Positions 20,898 through 32,766 of a DNA stretch of 64,000 nt are shown piece by piece. Origin of the DNA: Kutzneria viridogrisea (GTDB lineage: Bacteria > Actinomycetota > Actinomycetes > Mycobacteriales > Pseudonocardiaceae); the NCBI GenBank assembly GCA_014138725.1, contig JACJID010000006.1, positions 124,001-188,000 on the forward strand, written 5' to 3'. The number at the start of each line of letters is the position of its first letter. Position 1 is the first letter of the stretch. The position numbers and the translations under genes are program-made. The notes beneath the pieces are model-generated. The model saw only the letters and a list, made by a program, of their open reading frames with translations, had not been told where the DNA came from and did not search any database.

Positions 20898-20921
20898 CTG
20901 ACTACTTTGTGTAGTCGAATC
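20882..20921 (+). terminator. Hairpin overlapping the DUF885 stop codon
   Basis: Outer arms GATTCG and CGAATC (20882-20887, 20916-20921) with an inner GACTAC-TTTGT-GTAGTC stem (20900-20916). It surrounds the stop at 20895-20897. There is no T-tract. Confidence 0.4.
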
Positions 20922-21300
20922 CTGGGTGTGCTGTGGCCGCCCCGTCCTGGAGATGATCGGCATTTGCCCTGATCAGTGAGGGTGTAGCGGTCTGTGGTCG
21001 AACCGCCGCCGGTCTTGACGGTCCGTGGCCGCTCGGTGACGACTATGTGAATCACCTGTGTGGCAGCCTGCATCGCGGGCGGTTGCGCGGGTAACTTGCG
21101 AAGTGTCGGGTCGTGTCCAATGCGATCCGACCCGGGAGGCCCTGGTCGTGTCGGTGACGAGCGCGAGGGGGCCGGCACCCGGCCCCTTTGGGACGTGGGC
21201 CTGACGCCGCAGGCGGCGTGAGGCGAGCGGACCAACCGGGTGGTGTGCCTGGCCCATCGAGGGAAGCGGGCGCGGGTGCCGCGTTCGCGAGGGAGTTGCC
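20898..21300 (+). other. Long structured leader region of the PIN-PhoH gene
   Basis: There are 403 nt without a supported gene. Three clear hairpins occur on the plus strand: CGGGTCG/CGACCCG (21107-21113, 21128-21134), GGGGCCGG/CCGGCCCC (21168-21175, 21179-21186, followed by TTT), and ACGCCGC/GCGGCGT (21204-21219). The second looks like an attenuator. No known riboswitch core was recognised. In mycobacteria this gap holds the small phoAT gene; no convincing equivalent ORF is seen here. A cis-acting RNA element is possible. Confidence 0.4.
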
Positions 21301-22671
21301 GTGACTGCACGACGTCCCGCCAGCCGTTCCTCAGGCCCTGCTCGGGCCAAGCGTCGCTCCACCCCCACCACATGTACCTATGTGCTGGATACCTCGGTGC
21401 TGCTCTCCGACCCCTGGGCGGTCAGCAGGTTCGCCGAGCACTCGGTGGTGCTGCCGCTCGTCGTCATCAGCGAATTGGAGGGCAAGCGTCATCACCCCGA
21501 ACTGGGTTGGTTCGCCAGGGAATCCCTCCGCCTGCTCGACGAGCTGCGGTTGCGGCACGGCAGGCTGGACTCACCGATCCCGATCGGTGAGGACGGCGGC
21601 ACCCTGCACGTAGAGCTCAACCACACCGACCCCGAGGTGCTGCCTGCCGGGTTCCGCACCGACTCCAACGACGCCCGGATCCTCGCGTGCGCGCTCAACC
21701 TCGCCGCCGAGGGACGGTCGGTCACGCTGGTGACCAAGGACATGCCGCTGCGGGTCAAGGCCGCCGCCTGCGGTCTGGCCGCCGACGAGTACCGGGCCCA
21801 GGACGTCACGCCCTCGGGCTGGACCGGGATGACCGATGTCGAGGTCGAACCCGCGGTGATCGACGAGTTGTACCGCAACTCCGTCGTGGAACCCGCATTG
21901 TTCGACCTGGCCGATGTCGCGGAGATGCCCTGTCACACCGGGTTGCGGCTGCTCTCGGGCACGGCGAGCGCGCTGGGGCGGGTCACCGCGGACAAGCAGA
22001 TCCGGCTGGTGCGCGGGGATCGCGAGGCGTTCGGCCTGCACGGCCGCTCCGCCGAGCAGCGCATCGCGCTGGACCTGCTGCTGGACTCCGAGGTCGGCAT
22101 CGTCTCGCTGGGCGGCCGGGCGGGCACCGGCAAGTCGGCGCTGGCGCTGTGCGCCGGGCTGGAGGCGGTGATGGAACGCCGCCAGCACCGCAAGGTCGTG
22201 GTGTTCCGGCCGGTCTACGCCGTCGGCGGGCAGGAACTGGGCTACCTGCCCGGTTCCGAGAGCGAGAAGATGCAGCCCTGGGCGCAGGCGGTGTTCGACA
22301 CCCTCGGCGGCCTGGTGAGCCAGGACGTGCTGGACGAGGTGCAGGACCGCGGCATGCTCGAAGTGCTGCCCCTGACCCACATCCGGGGACGTTCGCTGCA
22401 CGACTCGTTCGTCATCGTGGACGAGGCGCAGTCACTGGAGCGCAACGTGCTGCTGACCGTGTTGTCCCGGCTCGGTTCCGGCTCGCGGGTCGTGCTGACC
22501 CACGACGTCGCCCAGCGGGACAACCTCCGCGTCGGCAGGCACGATGGCGTGGCGGCGGTGATCGAGAAGCTCAAGGGTCACCCGCTGTTCGCGCACATCA
22601 CGCTGACCCGCTCGGAGCGCTCGCCGATCGCGGCGCTGGTCACCGAGATGTTGGAGGACTACGCCAGCTGA
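21301..22671 (+). CDS. phoH2: PIN domain-PhoH family RNase/helicase
   Basis: A 456-residue fusion. The N-terminal PIN nuclease ([23 protein letters not shown] and [12 protein letters not shown] supply the acidic site) is joined to a PhoH ATPase with Walker [14 protein letters not shown] (about 273) and Walker [10 protein letters not shown]. Mycobacterial PhoH2 unwinds and cleaves RNA in an ATP-dependent way and is paired with the antitoxin-like PhoAT. GTG 21301 follows GAGGGAG with good spacing. The position corresponds to Rv1095. Confidence 0.93.
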   Translation: MTARRPASRSSGPARAKRRSTPTTCTYVLDTSVLLSDPWAVSRFAEHSVVLPLVVISELEGKRHHPELGWFARESLRLLDELRLRHGRLDSPIPIGEDGGTLHVELNHTDPEVLPAGFRTDSNDARILACALNLAAEGRSVTLVTKDMPLRVKAAACGLAADEYRAQDVTPSGWTGMTDVEVEPAVIDELYRNSVVEPALFDLADVAEMPCHTGLRLLSGTASALGRVTADKQIRLVRGDREAFGLHGRSAEQRIALDLLLDSEVGIVSLGGRAGTGKSALALCAGLEAVMERRQHRKVVVFRPVYAVGGQELGYLPGSESEKMQPWAQAVFDTLGGLVSQDVLDEVQDRGMLEVLPLTHIRGRSLHDSFVIVDEAQSLERNVLLTVLSRLGSGSRVVLTHDVAQRDNLRVGRHDGVAAVIEKLKGHPLFAHITLTRSERSPIAALVTEMLEDYAS

Positions 22672-22679
22672 GCACACCG

Positions 22680-22721
22680 GCCGTGGGCTGTCCGCGAATT
22701 TCCCCGCGGGCGGCCCACGGC
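22680..22721. terminator. Terminator of the PIN-PhoH gene
   Basis: A 9-bp stem (22680-22688 with 22713-22721) with an inner CCGCG/CGCGG pair, 8 nt past the stop. Confidence 0.65.
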
Positions 22722-22750
22722 TGCTCCTGGGCTGCTGGCGTTTCCAGTGA

Positions 22751-22966
22751 GCGCTGTGCGCCGTCGGCCAGGACTGGTTTCCCGGGCTGTGCAAGGAGCT
22801 CCCCGAGGCCAACGGCGGCGAGACCGCTGCTGGCGACGCGCGGTCGGCCCTTGCCGAACTGGCGGATTCCGCCGCGTGCCAACGGATCGGTCCCCGTGCC
22901 GAGCTGTACTCGGGCGATGTGTTCCAGGCCTCCGCCGATATCGGCAATCCCGTGTGCCGGAGCTGA
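22751..22966 (+). pseudogene. Possible decayed gene remnant (startless ORF)
   Basis: A 71-residue open frame with a coding-like composition (high GC3, four spaced cysteines, WFPGLCKELPEANGG, CQRIGPRAELYSGDVFQ) ends at TGA 22964-22966. It has no usable start: an in-frame TGA sits at 22748-22750, preceded by LLGCW. This could be the C-terminal end of a lost secreted or lipoprotein gene. Chance in GC-rich DNA cannot be ruled out. Confidence 0.3.
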
Positions 22967-22969
22967 GGT

Positions 22970-23737
22970 TCAGTCCAGCGCGCGGCGCATGAAGCCGCGG
23001 ATGCCGAGCAGGCCGAAGGCCACGATGGCCAGGACCATGACCGGGAGCGTCACCCACAACTCCATGTGTGGAACCTCGGGCAGTAGCGCAGCGCGCATGC
23101 TCTCGCTGACGTAGGTGAGCGGGTTCAGCGCGCAGATCACCTGGAACCAGCGCAGGTGGTCCAGTTGGGGCCACGGGAACTGCGTGGCGCCGGTGAACAT
23201 CAGCGGGGTGAGGATCACCGCGAACATGATGTTGATCCGGCGCTGCGGCACGGAGGTGCCGACCACCATGCCCACGGCCGCGCCCGCGAGCGAGCCGAGC
23301 ACCAGCACGAGCACCACCAGCGGCAGACTGGACAGCGGCCAGTTCACGTCGAGCACCACGAAGCCGATGGGCACCATCAGCAGCGCCGAGACCACGCCCC
23401 GCAGCGCGCCGAACACCATCTTCTCCACCGCGACCAGGCTGATCGGCATCGGCGCGAGCAGCCGGTCCTCGATCTCGCGGGTCCAGGAGAAGTCCAGCAC
23501 CAGCGGCAGGGTCGTGTTCTGCAACCCGCCGAGGAATCCGGTCAGCGCGACCACACCGGGCAGCAGCACCTGGGCGAAGTTGCCCTGCACGTAGCCGATG
23601 TCGCCGAGCACCTTGCCGAAGATGAACAGGGTGAAGAAGGGCTGGATCACCACCTGCGCCAGGAAACTGGGCAGCTCCCTGCCGGTGACGAAGATGTCCC
23701 GCCCCAGCACGGCGGTGAACGTGCGCAGCGAGGTCAT
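22970..23737 (-). CDS. ABC-2 type exporter permease
   Basis: A 255-residue membrane protein with about six helices (FLAQVVIQPFFTLFIFG, GALRGVVSALLMVPIGF, LPLVVLVLVLGSLAGAAVGM, LPVMVLAIVAFGLLG). The ABC-2 motif region around INIMFAVILTPLMFTGATQFP is typical. Its ATG overlaps the stop of the upstream ATPase gene (ATGA), so the two form a two-subunit exporter of DrrAB type. The substrate is unknown; related pairs export drugs or lipids. Confidence 0.88.
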   Translation of the reverse strand: MTSLRTFTAVLGRDIFVTGRELPSFLAQVVIQPFFTLFIFGKVLGDIGYVQGNFAQVLLPGVVALTGFLGGLQNTTLPLVLDFSWTREIEDRLLAPMPISLVAVEKMVFGALRGVVSALLMVPIGFVVLDVNWPLSSLPLVVLVLVLGSLAGAAVGMVVGTSVPQRRINIMFAVILTPLMFTGATQFPWPQLDHLRWFQVICALNPLTYVSESMRAALLPEVPHMELWVTLPVMVLAIVAFGLLGIRGFMRRALD

Positions 23738-24714
23738 CGCAGCTCCCTGCCGGTCAGGTGGATGAACACGTCCTCCAGGCTCGGCTTGCCGATAGCCAGG
23801 TCGGTGACCTCGCACCCCAGGTCGGCGACCGCGTTCAGCGCCGAGGGCAGCACCACCACGGGCTCGATGTCGGTGTAGACCCGGAACTGGCCGCCCGGCG
23901 CGGAACCGTTGGCGGCTGCGGAGATCTGCTCCACGCGCTGCACCTTGTCCAAGGCGGACAGCCGGTCCGCGACGGCCTGCTGCCCGGTGGCGCCCAGTTG
24001 GACGGTGAGGGTGACCGTGGTGCTGCCGGGCAGCGACTTGGTGAGCTCGCTCGGCGTGTCCAGCGCCAGCAGCTTGCCGTGGTCCACGATGCCGACCCGG
24101 TCGCACAACTTCGTGGCCTCGTCCATGTCGTGCGTGGTGAGCACGACGGTGACCCCGTCCTCGCGCAGTTGGGCAACCCGGTCGTGCACGAACAGTCGCG
24201 CCTGCGGGTCCAGGCCGGTGGACGGCTCGTCCAGGAACATCACCTTGGGGTGGTGCATCAGCGCGCGGGCGATCATCACCCGCTGCGCCTGGCCGCCGGA
24301 GAGCTTGTCGATCGCCGCGTCCCGGTGGTCGGCCAGCCCCATCCGCTCGATGATCTCGTCGGCGCGACGGTTGCGCTCGGCCCTGGCCACCCCGTGGTAG
24401 GCGGCGTGCCAGAGCAGGTTCTGCCGCACCGTCAGCGAGCGGTCCAGGTTGTTGCGCTGCGGCACCACGGCGAGCAGTTGCCTGGCTCGCCGGGAGTCGG
24501 CCACCACGTCCACGCCGTGCACCAGTGCCCGGCCCGAGGTCGGTAGCACCCGGGTGGTAAGCACGCCCACGGTGGTGGTCTTGCCCGCACCGTTGGGGCC
24601 CAGCAGGCCGAACACCTCACCGGCGTGGACGGTGAAGCCCAGGCCGTCCACGGCCGGTTTCGGGTTGCGCGGATAGACCTTGACCAGGTCCTCCACGACG
24701 ACGGTGTCAGTCAC
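23734..24714 (-). CDS. DrrA-type ABC exporter ATPase
   Basis: A 326-residue protein. Walker A GPNGAGKTT (about 39), signature LSGGQAQR, Walker B VMFLDEPSTGLD and the H-loop TTHDMDEA are all present. The C-terminal 90 residues match the extension of the DrrA/daunorubicin-resistance ATPase group. GTG 24714 is the start. It works with the permease encoded by the overlapping next gene. Confidence 0.92.
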   Translation of the reverse strand: MTDTVVVEDLVKVYPRNPKPAVDGLGFTVHAGEVFGLLGPNGAGKTTTVGVLTTRVLPTSGRALVHGVDVVADSRRARQLLAVVPQRNNLDRSLTVRQNLLWHAAYHGVARAERNRRADEIIERMGLADHRDAAIDKLSGGQAQRVMIARALMHHPKVMFLDEPSTGLDPQARLFVHDRVAQLREDGVTVVLTTHDMDEATKLCDRVGIVDHGKLLALDTPSELTKSLPGSTTVTLTVQLGATGQQAVADRLSALDKVQRVEQISAAANGSAPGGQFRVYTDIEPVVVLPSALNAVADLGCEVTDLAIGKPSLEDVFIHLTGRELR

Positions 24715-24778
24715 GGGTCAACGATACGAGCGGCGATTAATGGGGGCAACCCATGTCTTGGCTGCCTCGTCGATCTGC

Positions 24779-26248
<1,470 letters not shown>

Positions 26249-27790
26249 TCAGCCGGGCAGCAACGCCCTGACCTGGTCGATGGTGTCGGCCTCGGGCACC
26301 TCCTTGTCCGGCCGGTACCGCAGGACCCGCGCGAACCGCAGCGCCACACCACCCGGGTAGCGCGGGCTGACCTGCACCCCGTCCAACTCGATCTCCACCA
26401 CCAGTTCCGGCCGCACGTGCACGACGCCGAAGCTCGACCCTGCAAGCGGTTCTTCGGCCAAGTCGCTCCGCTCCGTCGCTATCGCCGACAGAGCCTCGGT
26501 CTGCCAGCGCAGCAACTCGTCGGTGAGCCCCTTGAAGGTCTTGCCCACCATCACCGGCGGACCGCCGTCCGGGTCCCTCGCGCCCAGGTGCAGGTTGGAC
26601 AGCAGGCCCTTGCGGCGACCGTGCCCCCACTCGGCGGCCAGCACCACCAGGTCGAGCGTGTGCACGGGTTTGACCTTCTGCCAGGACCGTCCCCTGCGAC
26701 CCGCCGCGTAGGGCGAATCCAGTGCCTTGACCATCACCCCCTCGTGTCCGGCGGCCGCGGCCGCCTCCTGCACCCGCAGGGCCTGCTCGGCGCTCGGTTC
26801 GACCGCACCCGGGATGCGGAAGGCCCCGGCCACCGAGTCCAGCGCCGACAGCCGCTCGCGCAGCGGCAGGTCGAGCAGGTCCCGGCCGTCGAGGTGCAGG
26901 CAGTCGAAGTAGTAGGGGTGCAACAGCAACTCCCTGGAGCTGCTGGCACCGAAGCGGCTCATCGTCTCCTGGAAGGGGCGCGGGCGACCGTCCTCGGTCA
27001 GCGCCAGCGTCTCGCCGTCCAGCACAACCGACTCGCACGGCAGTCCTCGGACGTGCTCGACCAGTTCCGGCACGCTCGCGGTGATCTCCCGCAGTGTCCT
27101 GGTGTAGACGAGGACCTCGTCGCCCTGCTTGTGCACCTGGATGCGGGCACCGTCCAACTTGTACTCCACCGAGACCTGGCCCAGTTCGGCCAGCGCCCCG
27201 TCCAGGGACTCCGCGGGGGAGGCCAGCATCGGCCGCACCGGGCGACCAACCTCCAGCCCGAAATCGGCCAGTGCGGTCACGCCGCCGGTTCGTGCGGCGA
27301 CCGCGGTGGTGTGCAGCCGGCCGGAGAGCATGAAGGCCCTGCGCACCGAATCCGCCGGTACCTCGAACGCGGCAGCGACGGCGTCGGTCATCACGCCTTC
27401 CAGCGCGCCCTGCCGCAACTCCCCGGTCAGCAGCCTGCGCAGGAAGTCCTGCTCCTCGGCGGTGGCACGGCTCAGCAGACTGGTCAGCAACTCGGTCCTG
27501 CGCTGCGTGGATCCCTTGCCATTGGTGGCCGCGAGCGTGGTCAGCGACTGGTCGACCTCGCTCAGGGTGAGCGAAGCCCGGTCGGCCGGGTCGACCTGGA
27601 TGCGGAACAGGGTGCGCCAGCCCGCACCCAGCTTGCCCTGGCGAGGCAGCCCCACCAGGAACGCGGTCGCGGGCTCCACCTCGGCCTCGGGCAGCTGCGC
27701 GAGCAACTCGGCGAGGGCGGCCACCTTCGCCAGCCGGGACCTGGTTGAGGCCACGGCCGCTGAGGTGGTGACGACGTCGGCGAAGAGCAT
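26249..27790 (-). CDS. ligB: ATP-dependent DNA ligase
   Basis: A 513-residue ligase. The N-terminal DNA-binding domain is followed by the adenylation domain with the nucleotidyl-lysine motif VEYKLDGARIQVHK (Lys near 215), VLDGETLAL, GHEGVMVKALDSPYAAGRRG and WQKVKPVHTLDLVV, then an OB fold. The size is that of Rv3062 LigB, a non-essential mycobacterial ATP ligase. ATG 27790 sits 6 nt after CACCAT, itself 8 nt after TTGTCGGTG, a PafBC-like DNA-damage promoter layout. The mRNA would be leaderless. Confidence 0.95.
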   Translation of the reverse strand: MLFADVVTTSAAVASTRSRLAKVAALAELLAQLPEAEVEPATAFLVGLPRQGKLGAGWRTLFRIQVDPADRASLTLSEVDQSLTTLAATNGKGSTQRRTELLTSLLSRATAEEQDFLRRLLTGELRQGALEGVMTDAVAAAFEVPADSVRRAFMLSGRLHTTAVAARTGGVTALADFGLEVGRPVRPMLASPAESLDGALAELGQVSVEYKLDGARIQVHKQGDEVLVYTRTLREITASVPELVEHVRGLPCESVVLDGETLALTEDGRPRPFQETMSRFGASSSRELLLHPYYFDCLHLDGRDLLDLPLRERLSALDSVAGAFRIPGAVEPSAEQALRVQEAAAAAGHEGVMVKALDSPYAAGRRGRSWQKVKPVHTLDLVVLAAEWGHGRRKGLLSNLHLGARDPDGGPPVMVGKTFKGLTDELLRWQTEALSAIATERSDLAEEPLAGSSFGVVHVRPELVVEIELDGVQVSPRYPGGVALRFARVLRYRPDKEVPEADTIDQVRALLPG

Positions 27791-27796
27791 GTGTCC

Positions 27797-27819
27797 ATGG
27801 TGGACCCGGGCACCGACAA
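27797..27819 (-). promoter_or_regulatory. PafBC/RecA-independent-type promoter of ligB
   Basis: On the minus strand, TTGTCGGTG (27819-27811), an 8-nt spacer and CACCAT (27802-27797) are followed 6 nt later by the ATG. The mycobacterial consensus is TTGTCRGTG-N8-TAnnnT; only the first base of the -10 differs. Confidence 0.5.
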
Positions 27820-27916
27820 TTTCTGGTTCAGCACCTCTGAACTGCGATTACGTCAACTTGTCGGTGGTCGGTCGCACACTGGGCCCCACGCGGTGGACCG
27901 AGTGGGAGGAGGTGGT

Positions 27917-29317
27917 TCATGACCAGACGGCGGCCATGAGCTCGACCGCGGATCGCAGCCGATCAGGAGTCAGCCAGGCGTAGCCGACCACGAGCCCGGG
28001 AAAGGGTGGGGCCGCGCCGTCCGGCACGTAGTTGGACAGTGCGAGGGCGTTCACCCCGTTCGCCGCCAAAGACCGTTGCAGCGCCAGGTCGTCGGCACCG
28101 TCCGGCAGCCTCAGCACCAGGTGCAGCCCCGCCGCCACACCGACGGGACGCCAGCCGGGCAGGTGCTCGCCGACGGCGGTGAGCAGGGCGTCCCGCCTGC
28201 GCCGGTACAGGCTCCTGGTCCGTCGCAGGTGGCGCTCATACCCACCGGTCCGCAGCAGGTGGGTGAGCGCGGCCTGGGGCAGTGGCCCGCAGCCCAGGTC
28301 GTTGTAGTGCTTGGCCGTCACCACGGCCTCGCGCAGCGACGGCGGGGCGATCAGCCAGCCGATGCGCAGGGCGGGGGCGAGCACCTTGCTCACGCTGCCG
28401 AGGTAGGCGGTGCGGGTCGGGTCCAGCGCTTGCACCGCACCCATGGCGTGCCGGTCGTAGCGGTGCTCGGCGTCGTAGTCGTCCTCGATCACCAGCCCGT
28501 CGTGGTCACGGGCCCAGGCCAGCAGGGCGCGCCTGCGCTCCTGGTGCAGCACCACGCCCAGCGGGAACTGGTGGGCGGTGGTGACCAGCACCGCCCGCGC
28601 GCCGCTGGCGGCCAGCTCGTCCACGCGGAGGCCGTGGTCGTCGACGGTGATCGGCACCGGGGTGAGGCCGTGTGCTCGGAACAGGTCGGCCTGACCGCGG
28701 TGGCTGGGGTTCTCCACCGCGATGGTCCGGTGGCCGGTGCCCCGCAGCACACGCGCCAGCAGCCCGAGCCCCTCCGCGACGCCGTGGGTGATCACCACGT
28801 CCTGCGGTATGGCGAGCACGGCCCGGACTCGGCCCAGGTAGCCCGCGAGCTCCGCGCGCAGGTCCGGCAGGCCCGCGTAGTCGGGGTAGCCCAGCGCCTC
28901 GTCGGGGAGCGCGGCGAGACCCGCGCGGGTGGCGGCTAGCCACTCGGCCCTGGGGAAGGCGCCGAGTGCGGGCAGCCCGGGACGCAGGTCGAAGCGCCAG
29001 CGTTCGGGCTGGTCCGGCGGGGCTGGCGCGGACCTGGCCGTACAGACCGTGCTGGCGACCACCGTGCCCGAGCCGTGCCTGGCGACCAGGTAGCCCTCGG
29101 CGACGAGCTGGCCGTAGGCGGCGGTGACGGTGCCCCGGGCCAGTCCGAGCTGGCTGGCCAGGTCCCGGCTGGAGGGCAGCCTGCTGCCGGGGTGCAGCCG
29201 CCCGGTCCGGATCGCCTCGCGCAGGGCGAGCTCCAGGCTGCGGCCCCGGTTGCAGAGCTGGCCGCCGACACCGGGTGGGAGCAGCAGCTCGCGAAAAGTG
29301 GTCCAAGACTCAGCCAT
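27917..29317 (-). CDS. MocR-type GntR regulator (aminotransferase fusion)
   Basis: A 466-residue protein. The N-terminal GntR winged helix (SLELALREAIRTGRL, then LPSSRDLASQLGLARGTVTA) is fused to a fold-type I aminotransferase-like domain with the PLP lysine in YLGSVSKVLAPALRIGW and the motif EDDYDAEHRYD. It is divergent from an EamA exporter with three AAGTGG-type boxes in the shared region, so it very likely controls that exporter, perhaps with PLP or an amino compound as effector. ATG 29317 is the start. Confidence 0.92.
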   Translation of the reverse strand: MAESWTTFRELLLPPGVGGQLCNRGRSLELALREAIRTGRLHPGSRLPSSRDLASQLGLARGTVTAAYGQLVAEGYLVARHGSGTVVASTVCTARSAPAPPDQPERWRFDLRPGLPALGAFPRAEWLAATRAGLAALPDEALGYPDYAGLPDLRAELAGYLGRVRAVLAIPQDVVITHGVAEGLGLLARVLRGTGHRTIAVENPSHRGQADLFRAHGLTPVPITVDDHGLRVDELAASGARAVLVTTAHQFPLGVVLHQERRRALLAWARDHDGLVIEDDYDAEHRYDRHAMGAVQALDPTRTAYLGSVSKVLAPALRIGWLIAPPSLREAVVTAKHYNDLGCGPLPQAALTHLLRTGGYERHLRRTRSLYRRRRDALLTAVGEHLPGWRPVGVAAGLHLVLRLPDGADDLALQRSLAANGVNALALSNYVPDGAAPPFPGLVVGYAWLTPDRLRSAVELMAAVWS

Positions 29318-29345
29318 GGAAGTGGAGCATATTGCTGGTCCACTT
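29296..29345. promoter_or_regulatory. MocR operator boxes
   Basis: Three copies of AAGTGGNSC: AAGTGGTCC at 29296-29304, AAGTGGAGC at 29320-29328, and an inverted copy (GGTCCACTT) at 29337-29345. Boxes 2 and 3 form AAGTGGA-N12-TCCACTT. The first box is inside the start of the regulator gene. Confidence 0.65.
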
Positions 29346-30234
29346 CCGGGGCAGACTGCGTCCGTGAGCGCACAGAACACCTACCGGGCCGTGGCCAGCG
29401 GTGCCACCGGCATCCTCATCGTCGGCGCCTCGTTCCCCGTCACGGCACTGCTGGGCGGCTACCCGGTGCTTGCCGGGCAGGCGATCCGCTACGCGGTGGG
29501 CGGACTGGTGCTGCTGGGTGTGCTGCTCGCGCGCGGTCGGCGCCTGCCCAAGCCGGGGCTGCGCGATCTCGCGGGCATGGCCGGCATGGTGATCGCGGGC
29601 ATGTTGGGGTTCAACGCCGCGATCCTGGCCGCCGAGCAGTACGCCACGCCGGGCTTCGTGTCGGCGGTGGTCGGGGTCTCACCCCTGGTGCTGGCCGTCG
29701 CCGTGCCGCTGCTCGGCGGGCGGCGCCCCGCCGTGGCCGCCCTGCTGGGCGCGGCGCTGGTGGTGCTCGGCGTCGCCGTGCTGACCGGCGGCGGGTCCTG
29801 GCACGGGCCTGGGCTGGTGCTGGCCCTGCTGTGCATGGTCGGCGAGGTGCTGTTCACCCTGTGCGCGGTCGGCACGGTCAACCGGCTCGGCGCGCTGGAG
29901 GTGTCCACCTGGGCCTGCCTGATCGCGGCGGTCGGCGGCGCGGTGGTGGCCACGGCCGTGGACGGAGCCGCTGCCTGGCGGCTGCCGACCCAGGGCGAGG
30001 CCGTGGCGCTCGGCGTGCTGTCGGTGCTCGTCACCGCGGTGGCGTTCACCTGCTGGTACACCTGCGTGGCCGCGATCGGCGCCGACCGGGCCGGGGTGCT
30101 CATCGGCCTGATGCCGGTGTCCGGGCTGGTGGTGTCGGTGCTGCTCGGACTCCAGCCGATGAGCCTGGCCGGGGTGGTCGGCGCCCTCGCGGTCGCCGGT
30201 GGCTGCGTGCTGGGCCTGCGCCGCAGGCGTGAGC

Positions 30235-31632
<1,398 letters not shown>

Positions 31633-31638
31633 GTCCTG

Positions 31639-31644
31639 AGTCTG
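31639..31644 (-). promoter_or_regulatory. -10 element CAGACT of fumC
   Basis: CAGACT on the minus strand is 6 nt before ATG 31632. Confidence 0.4.
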
Positions 31645-31742
31645 GCCCCCGCGCGCTCCCTGGGCAGCGTGGCGTGCAGCACCTAGAGTCGTGGAATAGG
31701 ACTGAGCGCTGCCTCCCACCACAGGCGGAAAGCTGGGGATCC

Positions 31743-32726
31743 ATGACTCCTGTCGAGGACGTCGAAGTTGATCTGCTCATCGTCGGCGCGGGCCCCACGG
31801 GCCTGTTCGCCGCCTACTACGCCGGGTTCCGCGAGCTGTCGGTCGCCCTGGTCGACGCGCTGCCCGAACCCGGCGGGCAGGTCACCGCGATGTACCCGGA
31901 GAAGATGATCTTCGATGTGGCCGGGTTCCCCGCCGTGCGCGGACGGGACCTGGTGGCCGCACTGGTCGAGCAGACCGACCAGTGGAAGCCCCGCTACCTG
32001 CTGGGCCGTCAGGCCAGAACGATCGAGCAGACCGCCGACGGGCTCGCCGTGGGCCTGGCCGACGGGCAGACCGTGCGCACCAAGGCGGTGCTGATCACCG
32101 CGGGCATGGGTGAGTTCCGGCCGAGGCCGCTGCCCGCGGGCGGGGACTGGGTCGGGCGCGGGGTGGTCTACTTCGTGCCCGCGCTGGACGCCCACCGGGA
32201 CCAGGACGTGGTCGTGGTCGGCGGCGGGGACTCGGCCTTCGACTGGGCGCTGGCCCTGCACCCGATCGCCCGCAGCGTGACGCTGGTGCACCGCAGGGCG
32301 GCGTTCCGCGCCCACCAGGCAACGGTCACCAAGGTGCGCGAGCTCGGCGTGCCGATCATCACCGACGCGGAGGTCGCCGAGCTGCGCGGCGATCCGGAGC
32401 TGTCCGAGCTGGAGATCAAGCTCAAGTCGGGCGACCGCAAGGTGCTGCCCGCGCAGGCCGTGGTCGCCGCGCTGGGCTTCACCGCCGACCTGGGGCCGAT
32501 CGAGTCCTGGGGCCTGGAACTGGACCACCGCGCGGTGCTGGTCGACTCGACCATGCGGACCGCGCGGCAGCGGATCTACGCCGCGGGCGACGTGGCGACC
32601 TATCCCGGCAAGGTGAAGCTGATCGCCACGGGGTTCGGCGAGGCGGCGACGGCGGTCAACAACCTGGCCGTCGAACTGGACCCGCAGGCGCACCTGTTCC
32701 CGGGGCATTCCAGCAACGCGGGCTGA
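31743..32726 (+). CDS. Ferredoxin/flavodoxin-NADP reductase, thioredoxin-reductase-like type
   Basis: A 327-residue flavoprotein. The FAD motif is [15 protein letters not shown] (about 16-30) and the NADP motif [13 protein letters not shown] (about 157). No redox CxxC is present, which separates it from thioredoxin reductase and points to the YumC/TrxR-like FNR group. It probably passes electrons between NADPH and ferredoxin. ATG 31743 has GGGGA a few bases upstream. It is divergent from fumC and followed by a strong terminator. Confidence 0.88.
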   Translation: MTPVEDVEVDLLIVGAGPTGLFAAYYAGFRELSVALVDALPEPGGQVTAMYPEKMIFDVAGFPAVRGRDLVAALVEQTDQWKPRYLLGRQARTIEQTADGLAVGLADGQTVRTKAVLITAGMGEFRPRPLPAGGDWVGRGVVYFVPALDAHRDQDVVVVGGGDSAFDWALALHPIARSVTLVHRRAAFRAHQATVTKVRELGVPIITDAEVAELRGDPELSELEIKLKSGDRKVLPAQAVVAALGFTADLGPIESWGLELDHRAVLVDSTMRTARQRIYAAGDVATYPGKVKLIATGFGEAATAVNNLAVELDPQAHLFPGHSSNAG

Positions 32727-32734
32727 GCACGAGA

Positions 32735-32763
32735 ACAGGGCCCCGCACCGCGCGGGGCCCTGT
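32735..32763. terminator. Bidirectional hairpin between reductase and L,D-transpeptidase genes
   Basis: A perfect 12-bp stem (32735-32746 with 32752-32763) with loop ACCGC, without T-tract. Confidence 0.8.
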
Positions 32764-32766
32764 CGC

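Noticed and set aside
20898-21300. c-di-AMP (ydaO) or cobalamin riboswitch before phoH2
   Set aside because: The conserved cores of these classes were not found; only unspecific hairpins are visible.
31743-32726. Thioredoxin reductase
   Set aside because: The FAD and NADP motifs fit, but the redox-active CxxC pair is missing, so a ferredoxin-NADP reductase type is more likely.
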